Assembly (NCBI RefSeq): GCF_024055635.1
Contig: NZ_JAMXMB010000006.1
Location: 248,001 to 312,000, forward strand
From: Microbacterium yannicii
GTDB lineage: Bacteria > Actinomycetota > Actinomycetes > Actinomycetales > Microbacteriaceae
Reading direction: 5' to 3'
DNA length: 64,000 bases
Part shown: one piece after another, positions 35,139-43,638 of the stretch
Position numbering within the stretch: position 1 is the first letter of the stretch
Layout of the letters: each line of letters begins with the position of its first letter
Position numbers and translations under genes: made by a program
The notes under the pieces: model-generated
Database searches by the model: none
Told to the model about the DNA's origin: nothing
What the model saw: only the letters and a program-made list of their open reading frames with translations

Positions 35139-35577
35139 CCACCGAGTAGCCGCCGACCTACGGCGGCGGATAACGGCAGCGGCCGGCTCGCAGGCCACCC
35201 ATCACGATCCACATCCGCTCGACGTACGGAAGCGAGTCGCTCAGCATGCAATCGGGAGGGAACCTCGCAGGATCAGAAGTTGTCGGTTCCTTCGCTATCG
35301 AGAGGCGCACAACCGTGCCGATGTTGAAGCTGACCGATGTGTCCCTGAGCATTGAGGAACACAGTCCGTCTATTGGGGCTTTAGGGCGGCCAGGCATGGC
35401 GAGGGCCACCGACGGATCGATCCGACTGGATCTCGTACACGCGCAAGTGTCCTAGTCGGCGCGCACGTGGCCAATCGACTTGCTACCAAGCTGGGCGGGC
35501 GAGAAGACATCCCAGCAGCATCGATGCGGCGAGCGGTATGAAGCCGCCCAGCAGCGAGCCGAATGGAACGTCGCGTC
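35139..35577. other. 439-base region, no confident gene
   Basis: A minus-strand frame at 35158-35409 (ending RMWIVMGGLRAGRCRYPPP) and a hydrophobic minus-strand segment just below 35578 (GSLLGGFIPLAASMLLGC) hint at decayed genes, but neither has a start or a family. Confidence 0.4.
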
Positions 35578-36552
35578 TCAGGGGGCGGTGGGCCCGAGCG
35601 TCGTCAGTCGGAGGCGGCCAGCGATCCAGTCCTTGATCGCTGCGATCGTCCGAACCGCTCCAGGATGGGTCGGTTCGTCGATGTGTCCGTGGTCGGAGTC
35701 AAGTTCGAGGCGGTAGTGCGAATTGACGCCGGCCGCCAGCAACGTGGCGTGGAACTCCTCCGCCGACGGGCGCATTGCATCGAATTCGCAGGCGACGATC
35801 AGTGTGTCGGGGAAGCCGGTGCCGTCGCCGAGGCCAGGGAAGGCGTCCGGGTTCTTGAGCGCCGCACGGGAGCCCGCGTAGTTGATCGAGATCTCGAGGG
35901 TGCGGTCATCGACGGTCTCGAGGCTTTGCGTGGGTTGGAAGCTGTTGGGATGGAGTGCGGGGTAAACCAGCACCAGTCCCGCCGGCTCCATTCCCGGACG
36001 CGCTGAGCCTCGCCGCACCGCGCTGGCGGCCAGCGTCGCGCCCGCGCTGGCTCCGCCGACGTAAAGGCTGTGCGCATCGACTCCCAGCAACGTCTCGGCT
36101 TCTCGGACCGCGTACTCCCAGGCGCTCATGACGTCGTCGGACGGCACCGGATAGTGCACTCCTCGCAGACACTTGGTGTAGTCGATCGACAACACGGGTA
36201 CACCGCTGGCCGCCAGTTCGAGCGACACCCAGTTCGCTTCCGGCATGTCGAGGTGGCCACCGAGGAAGGCTCCCCCGTGTGCCCAGACCAACCCTGCTCC
36301 ACTCGGCTCGGCAGTCGGGTCCACGTAGGCGCGCGCCGCGAGCGTTCGACCAGCCAGCCTAGGGATCGTGACATCGCTCAGCACAACGTCCGCGAGATGC
36401 GGAAAGCGGCGGATCAGCGATCGCGTGTCGGTGTCGCTGCGCGGGTCGGCGGGCTCGCCATGCTCGGCGAGCCAATCGAGCTTGTCGTCGATGCTGAGCG
36501 CGCGGAACGCCTCGGACGTCATCTGGCCGGAAGTGGTCCCGTGATCATTCAT
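35578..36552 (-). CDS. alpha/beta hydrolase, hormone-sensitive-lipase type
   Basis: Esterase of 324 residues. Oxyanion-hole motif WAHGGAFLGG, nucleophile serine in GGASAGATL, acid in VACEFDAMRPSAEEF and histidine in SDHGHIDEP are in family order. No signal peptide. It lies 26 bases below the solute-binding-protein gene on the same strand and is probably co-transcribed under the TetR regulator. An alternative start at 36591 would overlap that gene by 13 bases. Likely substrates are short-chain esters. Confidence 0.88.
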   Translation of the reverse strand: MNDHGTTSGQMTSEAFRALSIDDKLDWLAEHGEPADPRSDTDTRSLIRRFPHLADVVLSDVTIPRLAGRTLAARAYVDPTAEPSGAGLVWAHGGAFLGGHLDMPEANWVSLELAASGVPVLSIDYTKCLRGVHYPVPSDDVMSAWEYAVREAETLLGVDAHSLYVGGASAGATLAASAVRRGSARPGMEPAGLVLVYPALHPNSFQPTQSLETVDDRTLEISINYAGSRAALKNPDAFPGLGDGTGFPDTLIVACEFDAMRPSAEEFHATLLAAGVNSHYRLELDSDHGHIDEPTHPGAVRTIAAIKDWIAGRLRLTTLGPTAP

Positions 36553-36578
36553 GGTGCTACCGGCTGCATGCGGGGCGA

Positions 36579-37832
36579 TCACGACGTCCACGCGGCGTCG
36601 AGGTCGGCTAGCACCTGGTCGACGTCCTTCTGGCCCGTGAGCAGCGCCTGCACGTCGGTGCCGAGCACGTTGAACACCGCCGGTGGCCAGACGTTGACAG
36701 GGAGGGTGGTGTAACTTCCCGCCTCCAGCAGATCAGCGACGGCAGCGTAGGCGGTGCCGCCGAGGTCGACGTCGGCGATGCCGGTGATGGGAAGGGATCC
36801 GGCGAGTTCGGCGTACTCCTGGGCCTGCTCTGGCTCGGCGAGCCAGTTCAGGTAGGCCTGTGCCGCGTCCTTCCGATCGCTCGCAGCGCTGATCGCCAGC
36901 GCGTAGTCCGAGCTGGCAAAGATGAAGGGTGCGCCGCCAGTGGGCATGGGTGCCGCTTCGACCACGAGCTGCGCGTCCGGCAGCGCCGGGCCGAGCTGTG
37001 CGATCACTCCGCCGGGAAGGAACGCGCCGAGAGACGCGCCCTGGCCGATCCCGCCCGTGATCGCTTCGAATCCAGCGCCTTCGGCGCCCGGCTGGAAGCA
37101 GCCGACGGCCTGCATGTCGAGGATGAGCTGGAGAGTGTTCTGCCACCCGGAGGTGGACGCGAACGTCGTCTCGCCTGAGGCGCGCTTCTCATCCCATTCG
37201 GGGTCCTGCGAGTACACCTGGCCAGCGGCCAGGCTGATCGCGGTCAGGCCAGCGTTGATGGGCACGCGTCCGGCCATCGCGTAGAGGGACACGCCATCCG
37301 CGTTGAGCGCCGGGCAGACGCCGAGCATCTCGTCGGTCGTGGTCGGATAGGTGACACCGGCGGCACTGTCGAAGATCGTGCCGGTGACACCGAAGTCAGT
37401 GGGCTGACCGAACATCTCGTCATCGACAAAGAACTGCGGGCGGTTCGCGTCGCCCACGAGGTCCGCGGTGGTGCCATCCAGCGCCGACACCAGACCTGCG
37501 TCGGCGAGAGGAATCAGCGAGACCGGCGTACCCGACCCGGCGGTTGCCATCACGACGTCGGAGGCGTTGCCGCTCTGCAGCTCCGTCCGCAACAGGTTGT
37601 CGTAACTGTCCGACGGAATGGCGTTCAGTGTAATCGTCACACCTTTATGCGTCTTCATGTACTTCTCGGCCATTGCCGCGTACGGGCTGTTCTCAGCCAC
37701 TGGGTAGGACAGCGAGAAGTCGTCCGACGACTCTTGCGCACCGGAGTTCGCACAACCGGTCAGCCCGACCGCGATCGCGGCAGCGCCGAGGACGCCGACG
37801 GCGACCCCGCGCCGAAGAAATGTGGATGTCAT
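36579..37832 (-). CDS. extracellular solute-binding lipoprotein
   Basis: Lipoprotein of 417 residues, ABC sugar-type family 1 binding protein. N-terminal arginines, hydrophobic core and lipobox LTGC (cysteine near residue 27). The mature part has the two-lobed SBP pattern: MAEKYMKTHKGVTITLNAIP, SGNASDVVMATAGSG, DEMFGQPTDFGVTGTIFD, and FASSDYALAISAASDRKDAA. No permease or ATPase genes accompany it, so it is an orphan: it may feed a transporter encoded elsewhere. It is preceded by a promoter with a palindrome in the spacer, next to tetR. Confidence 0.9.
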   Translation of the reverse strand: MTSTFLRRGVAVGVLGAAAIAVGLTGCANSGAQESSDDFSLSYPVAENSPYAAMAEKYMKTHKGVTITLNAIPSDSYDNLLRTELQSGNASDVVMATAGSGTPVSLIPLADAGLVSALDGTTADLVGDANRPQFFVDDEMFGQPTDFGVTGTIFDSAAGVTYPTTTDEMLGVCPALNADGVSLYAMAGRVPINAGLTAISLAAGQVYSQDPEWDEKRASGETTFASTSGWQNTLQLILDMQAVGCFQPGAEGAGFEAITGGIGQGASLGAFLPGGVIAQLGPALPDAQLVVEAAPMPTGGAPFIFASSDYALAISAASDRKDAAQAYLNWLAEPEQAQEYAELAGSLPITGIADVDLGGTAYAAVADLLEAGSYTTLPVNVWPPAVFNVLGTDVQALLTGQKDVDQVLADLDAAWTS

Positions 37833-37886
37833 GTCGAGTGTCGACCTCACTGTCGCTGGCCTCCCCCGTGGAAGCTCTCTGGCATG

Positions 37887-37916
37887 ACTATAAACCGAAT
37901 CCAAATTCGGATTCAA
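37887..37916 (-). promoter_or_regulatory. sigma-70 promoter with TetR-type operator in the spacer
   Basis: On the minus strand TTGAAT (37911-37916) and TATAGT (37887-37892) are 18 bases apart. The spacer holds the inverted repeat CCGAAT-CCAA-ATTCGG (37895-37910) and its overlapping form GAATCC/GGATTC (37897-37914). A regulator bound here would block RNA polymerase. It drives the binding-protein/hydrolase operon; the upstream tetR gene ends 22 bases away. Confidence 0.7.
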
Positions 37917-37938
37917 GCCTTTCGCAACTTCGACTCGA

Positions 37939-38580
37939 TCACCTCAGCAAGAGGATGACGCTGCGCCCCAACTGCTCCTCGAACCGCGACTCCTCCATCG
38001 CACCGGCGCTGGCAGGCATCGCGGCGGACTCGTCCTGCCAATGACGGGTCGAAGCGAACATCACCTCGAACACCCACCCCAGCCATGCCGTGTCGACGGA
38101 CGAAGCGCCTGCGCCCAGCGCGCGCGCCAGCGCGGCGACGACGGCGGCTCGGGTCTCCGCGAAGACCTCGGGGCCCGCCGACGCCATTTCGGGATCCTCC
38201 GACACCAGCGCCTGGAGCGCCCCGATAATCGCGACATTCTGGACCAGCTCGGCGACATAAGCATGCACGAGCTGACGCAGCGACGTATCCACTTCCTCCG
38301 AGAACTCCAGAGCATCCAGACGCGCCACCATGCTCGTCCGCATCCGCTCGAGCTCTTCCCGATGGACGACCCGCAACAGGTTGGCGCGACTTCCCACCCG
38401 ACCGTAGATCGTGCCGACCGACACGCCCGCCAGCGCGCTGACATCGGCGATCAGCACCCCCTTGGGACCCTTCTCCGAGAGCAACTGCACCGTCGCGGCC
38501 CGGACGCGGGCGAACGACTCGCGACTGCGGCCCTGCTGCGGGGCGGCGACGCCTTCGATCTCCACTGCACTCTTCACCAC
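37939..38580 (-). CDS. TetR-family transcriptional regulator
   Basis: Repressor of 213 residues: N-terminal helix-turn-helix (RAATVQLLSEKGPKGVLI, then VSALAGVSVGTIYGRVGSRA) and a helical ligand/dimer domain. The GTG at 38580 is chosen because TACGGT lies seven bases upstream and the DNA-binding domain begins about 20 residues in. It probably controls the operon downstream through the palindrome at 37895-37914 and may repress until a substrate of the hydrolase or binding protein appears. Confidence 0.88.
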   Translation of the reverse strand: MVKSAVEIEGVAAPQQGRSRESFARVRAATVQLLSEKGPKGVLIADVSALAGVSVGTIYGRVGSRANLLRVVHREELERMRTSMVARLDALEFSEEVDTSLRQLVHAYVAELVQNVAIIGALQALVSEDPEMASAGPEVFAETRAAVVAALARALGAGASSVDTAWLGWVFEVMFASTRHWQDESAAMPASAGAMEESRFEEQLGRSVILLLR

Positions 38581-38593
38581 AGCCGCGACCGTA
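38581..38593 (-). promoter_or_regulatory. -10 box of a leaderless transcript (tetR)
   Basis: TACGGT (38588-38593, minus strand), seven bases, then GTG at 38580. Confidence 0.6.
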
Positions 38594-39141
38594 CCATTCG
38601 CCTGCGGCACAGAGTACCCGGCGCTGCCGGAGCAGATTGAGTCCGGTGCTTGCCGCGCGCAAGCACCGGACCGACCCATCCGCGCCGCGAAGGCGTGCGC
38701 CTCCCCTCGCTCGAGACGCCTCGTCAGAGCCATGTCTCGGTCGCGTCGCTGGCCCATGATGGGTTCGCGTTGATCGAGCTAGCGTCAAATCCACCGAGCT
38801 GAGACGCCGCGCGCCACGAGGACACGAGTTCGTCAGACACCTCTACGAGCGTCGGAGTCGTCACATTCACACGCGCGGTAGCGCGCCGAATCAGAAACCT
38901 TCCGGCACCCAAGCCTGCGTTGTACAGTGCGCGCTCGCGGCGATGGCGGTGACTGCATAGCGCGAGCCAACCGACGCTGCTCCCACGCACGCGGAGGTCT
39001 CTGAGCGTACGGATGCCGGTCCTCGAACGCACGCATGCCGGGTCACCTAAGCCGTATCCCTCACTCGCCTCAGGCGGATACCGATGCCGGATTTGGGTGG
39101 ATGACTTCGGGCGACGACAGTCGCCTTGGCTCGGCGGCCGG
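38594..39141. other. 548-base region without a confident gene
   Basis: A minus-strand frame ending at 38724 (VEVSDELVSSWRAASQLGG) has some coding character but its N-terminal part is arginine-rich noise; it may be a gene remnant. Otherwise nothing is seen. Confidence 0.4.
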
Positions 39142-39153
39142 TACCTTTGCGCT
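39142..39153 (+). promoter_or_regulatory. -10 box of a leaderless transcript (TMEM175-like)
   Basis: TACCTT at 39142-39147, six bases, ATG at 39154. Confidence 0.65.
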
Positions 39154-39792
39154 ATGACGGAGCGCGCTGAGAACCTTGCCCCAGTGCCGGGTGATCAGAC
39201 ACTCCCCGCGGAGCGGCTGAAGGCGTTCGCGGATGCCGTCGTGGCGATCGCCATGACGTTGCTGATCCTGCCCTTGATGGAGAGCGTCGGCGATGCAGCT
39301 GCGGACGGACTGGCGACGATCGAGTGGCTGAACGAGAACGCGGGTCAGCTGTTCAGCTTCGCGCTCAGTTTCTTGCTCATCGCCAACTTCTGGCTCACCC
39401 ATCACCGCCTGTTCGCCGGCATCCATCGGGTGACCGCCGGGCTGCTCTGGCTCACCATCGCGTGGATGTTCACCATCGTTTGGCTGCCGATTGCAACGGC
39501 TCTGCTCGGGCAGTTGGAAGAGGATGCCGGGCAGAAGGTGCTCTACATCGGCACGCTTGCGATGACGAGCCTCGTGATGCTGCTCATCCGCCTCTACGTG
39601 TTGCGGCATCCGGCGTTGCACGACATCCCCCGACCGCGCCTCCGGAGCGGGCTCGTCGCCGATGTCGTGATGCTGGCGCTCTTCCTTCTCGCGCTTGCGG
39701 TCGCTGTGCTGTTCCCGGCGGTGGGCTACTGGGCGATGTTCCTGCTCCTGCTCGTGGCGCCGCTGCATCGGCTGCTCGTGCGCCAAGAGTGA
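39154..39792 (+). CDS. TMEM175-family potassium channel-like protein
   Basis: Membrane protein of 212 residues, formerly DUF1211. The first helix carries the family motif region RLKAFADAVVAIAMTLLILPL (the FSD motif as FAD); five further helices follow (ending ALFLLALAVAVLFPAVGYWAMFLLLLVAP). Bacterial members form tetrameric K+-leak channels gated by hydrophobic residues of helix 1. The frame upstream of 39154 is not coding-like. Confidence 0.88.
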   Translation: MTERAENLAPVPGDQTLPAERLKAFADAVVAIAMTLLILPLMESVGDAAADGLATIEWLNENAGQLFSFALSFLLIANFWLTHHRLFAGIHRVTAGLLWLTIAWMFTIVWLPIATALLGQLEEDAGQKVLYIGTLAMTSLVMLLIRLYVLRHPALHDIPRPRLRSGLVADVVMLALFLLALAVAVLFPAVGYWAMFLLLLVAPLHRLLVRQE

Positions 39793-39940
39793 CAGGCAAG
39801 AAGGTCGCTATGCCGGACACAAGGTTGCCGAGCGCGACAGTCTGTGTCTTGCGAGGGTCCGCTTGCGGGCGGGTGGCAACGGCTCGTGGCGACCAGCTCG
39901 ACACGGTTCGCGAAGCGCTCGTTGGCGAACCTGGATCGCT

Positions 39941-40456
39941 TCAGGACACGGTCCAGCCGATGACCCGCAGCACGTCGCGCGCCGCGTCCTCCTCGCTACG
40001 GTGATGCGTGGAGACCAGGACGTCGCGGATCTGCTCCAGATCGGTCCGTTCGGCATGGTGGTCTACCCGAGCGCGAAGTGACGACCGCCACTCGTCCGTC
40101 GGTTCCCGCTGGGTGACCCTCGCTTTGAGCTCGTCGATGGGGGCAGTCAACTCGCACACGACGAAAGACGCTGCTGGGACCGCGGCGCGTAGTTGCTCGA
40201 GTCGCTCGGCGTCGGCGATGACGGTGGGGATGATCACGCGGATGTCGGGCACCTGCGCGTAGTTCGGCCAGATTGCTGCGAGGTTGGCGAGCCAGAAGTC
40301 GCGACGCGGCGACGGGAAGATGAGGTTCAGTTCGTCGACATCGATGACGGCGTGGGCGACGCCGTCGGCCCGGAGTTGCTCGGAGATCGTCCGAGCCAGT
40401 GTCGTCTTTCCTGAGCCAGGTGAGCCGTGCAGGATCAGGACGTGCGCGGAATTCAC
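39941..40456 (-). CDS. P-loop kinase-like ATPase
   Basis: AAA/adenylate-kinase-like protein of 171 residues. Walker A GSPGSGKTT lies at residues 11-19; AVIDVDELNLIFP provides the Walker B-like aspartate; a lid-like helix and REPTDEWRSSLRARVDHH follow. Such genes are often annotated as uridine/shikimate-type kinases or drug phosphotransferases (chloramphenicol 3-O-phosphotransferase has a similar fold). The GTG start is placed by a -10 box six bases away. Confidence 0.82.
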   Translation of the reverse strand: MNSAHVLILHGSPGSGKTTLARTISEQLRADGVAHAVIDVDELNLIFPSPRRDFWLANLAAIWPNYAQVPDIRVIIPTVIADAERLEQLRAAVPAASFVVCELTAPIDELKARVTQREPTDEWRSSLRARVDHHAERTDLEQIRDVLVSTHHRSEEDAARDVLRVIGWTVS

Positions 40457-40468
40457 TCGGCGACCATA
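40457..40468 (-). promoter_or_regulatory. -10 box of a leaderless transcript (P-loop kinase)
   Basis: TATGGT (40463-40468, minus strand), CGCCGA, GTG at 40456. Confidence 0.65.
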
Positions 40469-40604
40469 CCAACACCCAAGCGGGACGCTCCTGCAGCGGA
40501 CCCAAGGAAGTCCACCCTCACGTCGACCCGGCGCGAGGTCTGGTCGGTCAGCCCACGCCGAACGGAGGTGGGTCGTTAGGCACACAGTTGCCCGCAGCGA
40601 GCAG

Positions 40605-40865
40605 TCAGCTACGTCCGTGGTGGCCACGCGACGTTGCTTCCTCCGATCGCAATCGCAGGAAGATCCAGGTCCGGACGGCCAAGCCGACGCCGAGGATACA
40701 GACGAGAGCTGCGAGGACGACCAAAACTCCCGCAGGCCACTGGAAAAGGAAGCCGTAGACGAGGCAAGCGCCGGCGCCGAGAAAGACCAGCGCGCTCACA
40801 ACGATGAACACGAGGAGCTTGCCCCGCGCCTCGGGAAAGCTCCTTGGAACCGTGACATCGCGCAT
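40605..40865 (-). CDS. small two-helix membrane protein
   Basis: Protein of 86 residues with two transmembrane helices (LLVFIVVSALVFLGAGACLV and GVLVVLAALVCILGVGLAV) and a basic C-terminus. No family recognised. The ATG at 40865 is chosen because GATACT lies six bases upstream and the longer frame is arginine-rich noise. Confidence 0.65.
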   Translation of the reverse strand: MRDVTVPRSFPEARGKLLVFIVVSALVFLGAGACLVYGFLFQWPAGVLVVLAALVCILGVGLAVRTWIFLRLRSEEATSRGHHGRS

Positions 40866-40877
40866 GGCGCCAGTATC
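40866..40877 (-). promoter_or_regulatory. -10 box of a leaderless transcript (two-helix protein)
   Basis: GATACT (40872-40877, minus strand), GGCGCC, ATG at 40865. Confidence 0.5.
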
Positions 40878-41015
40878 AACCGGCACCATGCTCCTGTCCA
40901 TCTCCGCCTCGCAGCGCCTCCGCGTCCGGGCGCGCATGAATTCAGCGGGTGCGTACGACGGTCGGCCAGCGGGCGGGCTGCGAGTGCTCAGCATCATTCG
41001 CAGAGCGTGGTGTGG

Positions 41016-41999
41016 CTAGATCCCCTGGCGGTGGTGGTGCAGTTCGTCCAACCGGTGGTGAAGCTGTGTCGCGTTCCCTGGGCGCAGCTGGCGGAGCGTC
41101 GAGTTGTAGATGGCCTCAGCCGCCGCTTCGCCCAGGTTGAGCAGCTCGCCCAGTCGGGCAACGGCATCCTCATCCGTGTTCGATGCGGCGATTGCGGCAG
41201 TGACTTCAGCGAATGCCCCGGCGGCGGCGAGAACGCCCCGAACGCGAGCAACCTCCTCATCGACGGCCCGGCGGCGATCGTCGGGTGTGGGCTGTGACCG
41301 CCGCCGCTGCTGTCGGTGAGAGCCAAGCAGCTCCCGCGAGAGATGCACGTTGAGGGCCGTCTCGGTACGCACGCCGAGGCTGACCAACACGGCGTGCAGA
41401 TCGTGGGCGCCGGGCTCGAGGCGTTCCCACGCAGTCGGCATGATCGCCACGCTCACGCGTGCGTACTCTCCCGGATCCAGCGGGACCGCCGTGCGCTGAG
41501 CGGAGTCCGCCCAGCCGAAGTGAAACGTCGTCTCGCCGGGTTCGGTGAACACGCCGACGACGTGAAATCCGTCACCGTTGGGGATCCAGCGGTCCGAGCC
41601 GGTGTTGACGATGTCGACGGCGAAACCGTCGGCGCCGGAAGCACCTTGCATGAGCGTCGGCCAGCGCAACGCGAGGCCCTGCCTGCGTTGCGCCCGGCTT
41701 GGGCGCAACGTCATCGTCTCCGGATGCACACGGACCGTGGCGTCGGATGACACGAACTGGACGTGGGCGACGCGCCACACAGTCGCCTCGGGGTCAACAG
41801 GCGCGCCGATGAGGATTTGGTCGGACTGGTGTCGCTTGAGGACGCGCCAACCATCCGGTGGTGCACCCGCAGCGGAGGCCTCGTCCACCCGCGCGCCGAT
41901 CTCGGTTGCGAGCGTGTGCAAGACGACGCCCGGCTGTTGCAGCGCCGCGCGATCGACGTCAGCGGGGCCGAGCTGGGGATCATCATCAGACACGTCCAT
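41016..41999 (-). CDS. unknown protein with GyrA-like C-terminal helical segment
   Basis: Soluble protein of 327 residues. Residues 1-230 are beta-rich (DGFAVDIVNTGSDRWIPNGD, HFGWADSAQRTAVPLDPGEY) and match no family I know. Residues ~248-320 resemble the helical tower/coiled-coil part of DNA gyrase subunit A: RVRGVLAAAGAFAEVTAAI, then LGELLNLGEAAAEAIYNSTL, with the spacing of the LSExQAxAILDMRLxRL motif. The catalytic tyrosine domain is absent. It is not a topoisomerase; the segment may mediate dimerisation or gyrase binding. Confidence 0.65.
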   Translation of the reverse strand: MDVSDDDPQLGPADVDRAALQQPGVVLHTLATEIGARVDEASAAGAPPDGWRVLKRHQSDQILIGAPVDPEATVWRVAHVQFVSSDATVRVHPETMTLRPSRAQRRQGLALRWPTLMQGASGADGFAVDIVNTGSDRWIPNGDGFHVVGVFTEPGETTFHFGWADSAQRTAVPLDPGEYARVSVAIMPTAWERLEPGAHDLHAVLVSLGVRTETALNVHLSRELLGSHRQQRRRSQPTPDDRRRAVDEEVARVRGVLAAAGAFAEVTAAIAASNTDEDAVARLGELLNLGEAAAEAIYNSTLRQLRPGNATQLHHRLDELHHHRQGI

Positions 42000-42064
42000 A
42001 CTCCGATCCTCACACCTGAGGCGCGTTGCGCGCCCGCGGGCCGGTCCGCATCCGGGCGCGTGTC

Positions 42065-42565
42065 TCATTCGCCGTCGGGCGGGCGCGAGAGGACGAAGGC
42101 TGCCGTCAGGGTTGCCGTGTTCTCGGTCAGCGCGGCGACAGCGACGTACGCCATCTGTCTGGTGTCGCCGTCGTGGACGGTGACGGTCGGCACGTGAGTC
42201 ATGTGTGGGCGGTAACCGGCACGCCAGTAGTCGGGGTCGGCTGCTGCAAAGCCGGGCACGACCTCCACGCGATCTGCGAGACGCTCGTGCATGTCGTTAA
42301 GGTGCGCGGAATCCAGGAGCTGAACAGGGACAGTCCGATCGCGGCCGAACATCGCACGGCCGGCGAAGCGAACCGACATCGGTCCGTAACCGGCGCAGGC
42401 TTCTTTCACTGCCCGCGCAAGACGCACGCCGGGCTCCCCAACCACGAAGTTCGACGCCAGAGTGACGTGTGCGGGCCACTCACGACGGTCAAAGGTCATT
42501 CCGACGCCGAGTGGGTCGAAGAGCGCGACCACGACGAAGAGTTGCTGACCTACGACCTTCTGCAC
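42065..42565 (-). CDS. 2H phosphoesterase (2'-5' RNA ligase-like)
   Basis: Protein of 166 residues with the two HxT/S motifs that define the 2H superfamily: HVTLAS near residue 32 and HMTHVP near 122, which form one active site for 2',5' or cyclic phosphodiesters. Length fits small LigT-like proteins. The GTG at 42565 is preferred (AACACT six bases upstream) over 42619. Possible roles are RNA repair or cleavage of cyclic-oligonucleotide signals; the latter is of interest beside a possible defence locus but is not shown. Confidence 0.75.
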   Translation of the reverse strand: MQKVVGQQLFVVVALFDPLGVGMTFDRREWPAHVTLASNFVVGEPGVRLARAVKEACAGYGPMSVRFAGRAMFGRDRTVPVQLLDSAHLNDMHERLADRVEVVPGFAAADPDYWRAGYRPHMTHVPTVTVHDGDTRQMAYVAVAALTENTATLTAAFVLSRPPDGE

Positions 42566-42671
42566 ATATCCAGTGTTCCCGACCAGTCCCGGAAGGTGGT
42601 GCGGTAGCCGGTCCCTCACCGCGCACGACGTGACCTGCGACCCTGCCTAATCGCGACCGCGTATTCGAATG

Positions 42672-42705
42672 CGCTGTCCTGTCCGTGAGTTCGGACGGGA
42701 CAGCG
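42672..42705. terminator. hairpin terminator downstream of 42717 gene
   Basis: 14-bp stem CGCTGTCCTGTCCG / CGGACGGGACAGCG with one G-U-type mismatch and a 6-base loop. It lies 12 bases beyond the minus-strand stop at 42717. No U-run follows. Confidence 0.7.
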
Positions 42706-42716
42706 TGGTGTGCACT

Positions 42717-43190
42717 TCACCCGTTCGTTGCGGGTTCGAAGCACTTCCGGACGTCCATGCCGCTCTCCTTGACCTGTGCCAAGACCCTGTCAGCGTCCTT
42801 GCCCGGCTCGATGCCCATGTCAGTCAGGCACTCGCGGTACCGGATGAATGTTTCGGACTCGTACGAATGGGCGATCTGCCACTGGAAGTCGACCGGTGCG
42901 AAGTCGACATAGCACTTTTCGTAGACCGGCTCGTACTGGGCCGGGATGGCGTAGTCGTACACACTGCCGACGACGCGCGTGCCGGCAAGCTCGGCGCCGC
43001 CTTCGTTCATGCAGGCTTCCAACTTGGCGAAGGCGTCGTCGTACACCTGCTGCGTGACGACTGTGACACCCTCGGGCAGGGGTCCTGCTTCAGGGTTGCT
43101 GGGTGCTCCGCCAGACGCAGCCAACCCGCCGACTGCCACCAGACCGGCCGCGGCGACGAGCGCGCCGACGATGATCGTTCGCTTCTTCAT
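42717..43190 (-). CDS. secreted/anchored protein of unknown function
   Basis: Protein of 157 residues with an N-terminal MKKR and a hydrophobic helix (TIIVGALVAAAGLVAVGGLA) acting as signal or anchor. The exported part has four cysteines (ACMNE, KCYVD, ECLTD, KCFEP), suggesting two disulfides, and acidic helices. I recognise no family. The ATG at 43190 has a GAGGAG site; the longer upstream frame is noise. Confidence 0.72.
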   Translation of the reverse strand: MKKRTIIVGALVAAAGLVAVGGLAASGGAPSNPEAGPLPEGVTVVTQQVYDDAFAKLEACMNEGGAELAGTRVVGSVYDYAIPAQYEPVYEKCYVDFAPVDFQWQIAHSYESETFIRYRECLTDMGIEPGKDADRVLAQVKESGMDVRKCFEPATNG

Positions 43191-43260
43191 GTCTCGCTCC
43201 TCACGAATCCACCGAGCCGAGTTGGACGCCGCTGTTGTTGTAGGCCTCGCGGTACCCGTT

Positions 43261-43482
43261 CTACTCGGGCATATCGGGTGGCGTGCTGATCGCCTCGGGT
43301 GTGATCGCCCGTGTCCGACGGATCCTGCCGACGGCCCACGCGGCAGCGACGAACGAGGCGATCGCGAGAGCAACTCCACCGAGAAGCAGGGGACCCCAGT
43401 TCGCCGTTGTTGCGAGCCACATCGCGCCGACGAAAATCGCGGAGGCGACCACGAGGACGATCGCAGGAGTGGTGTACCGCAT
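43261..43482 (-). CDS. small two-helix membrane protein
   Basis: Protein of 73 residues with two membrane helices (AIVLVVASAIFVGAMWL and LLLGGVALAIASFVAAAWAV) and a basic C-terminal tail. No family recognised. The ATG at 43482 is preferred because the frame above it is not coding-like. Confidence 0.6.
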   Translation of the reverse strand: MRYTTPAIVLVVASAIFVGAMWLATTANWGPLLLGGVALAIASFVAAAWAVGRIRRTRAITPEAISTPPDMPE

Positions 43483-43638
43483 GGTGGCCACTCTGCCGTG
43501 AGATGCGAAGGTCAGCAACGTCTCGCACGTAGTCCGGTCGGTGACGCGCGGTATCATCGCGGCTCCGTCACTTCCACAGGTTGGCCAACACGCCGCTTGG
43601 TGCCTGGCGATGTCGGGGGCCACTGGCATTCTGTCGCC

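Noticed and set aside
35158..35409. An 83-residue minus-strand protein
   Set aside because: Somewhat protein-like but without start signal or recognisable homologue; noted only as a possible remnant.
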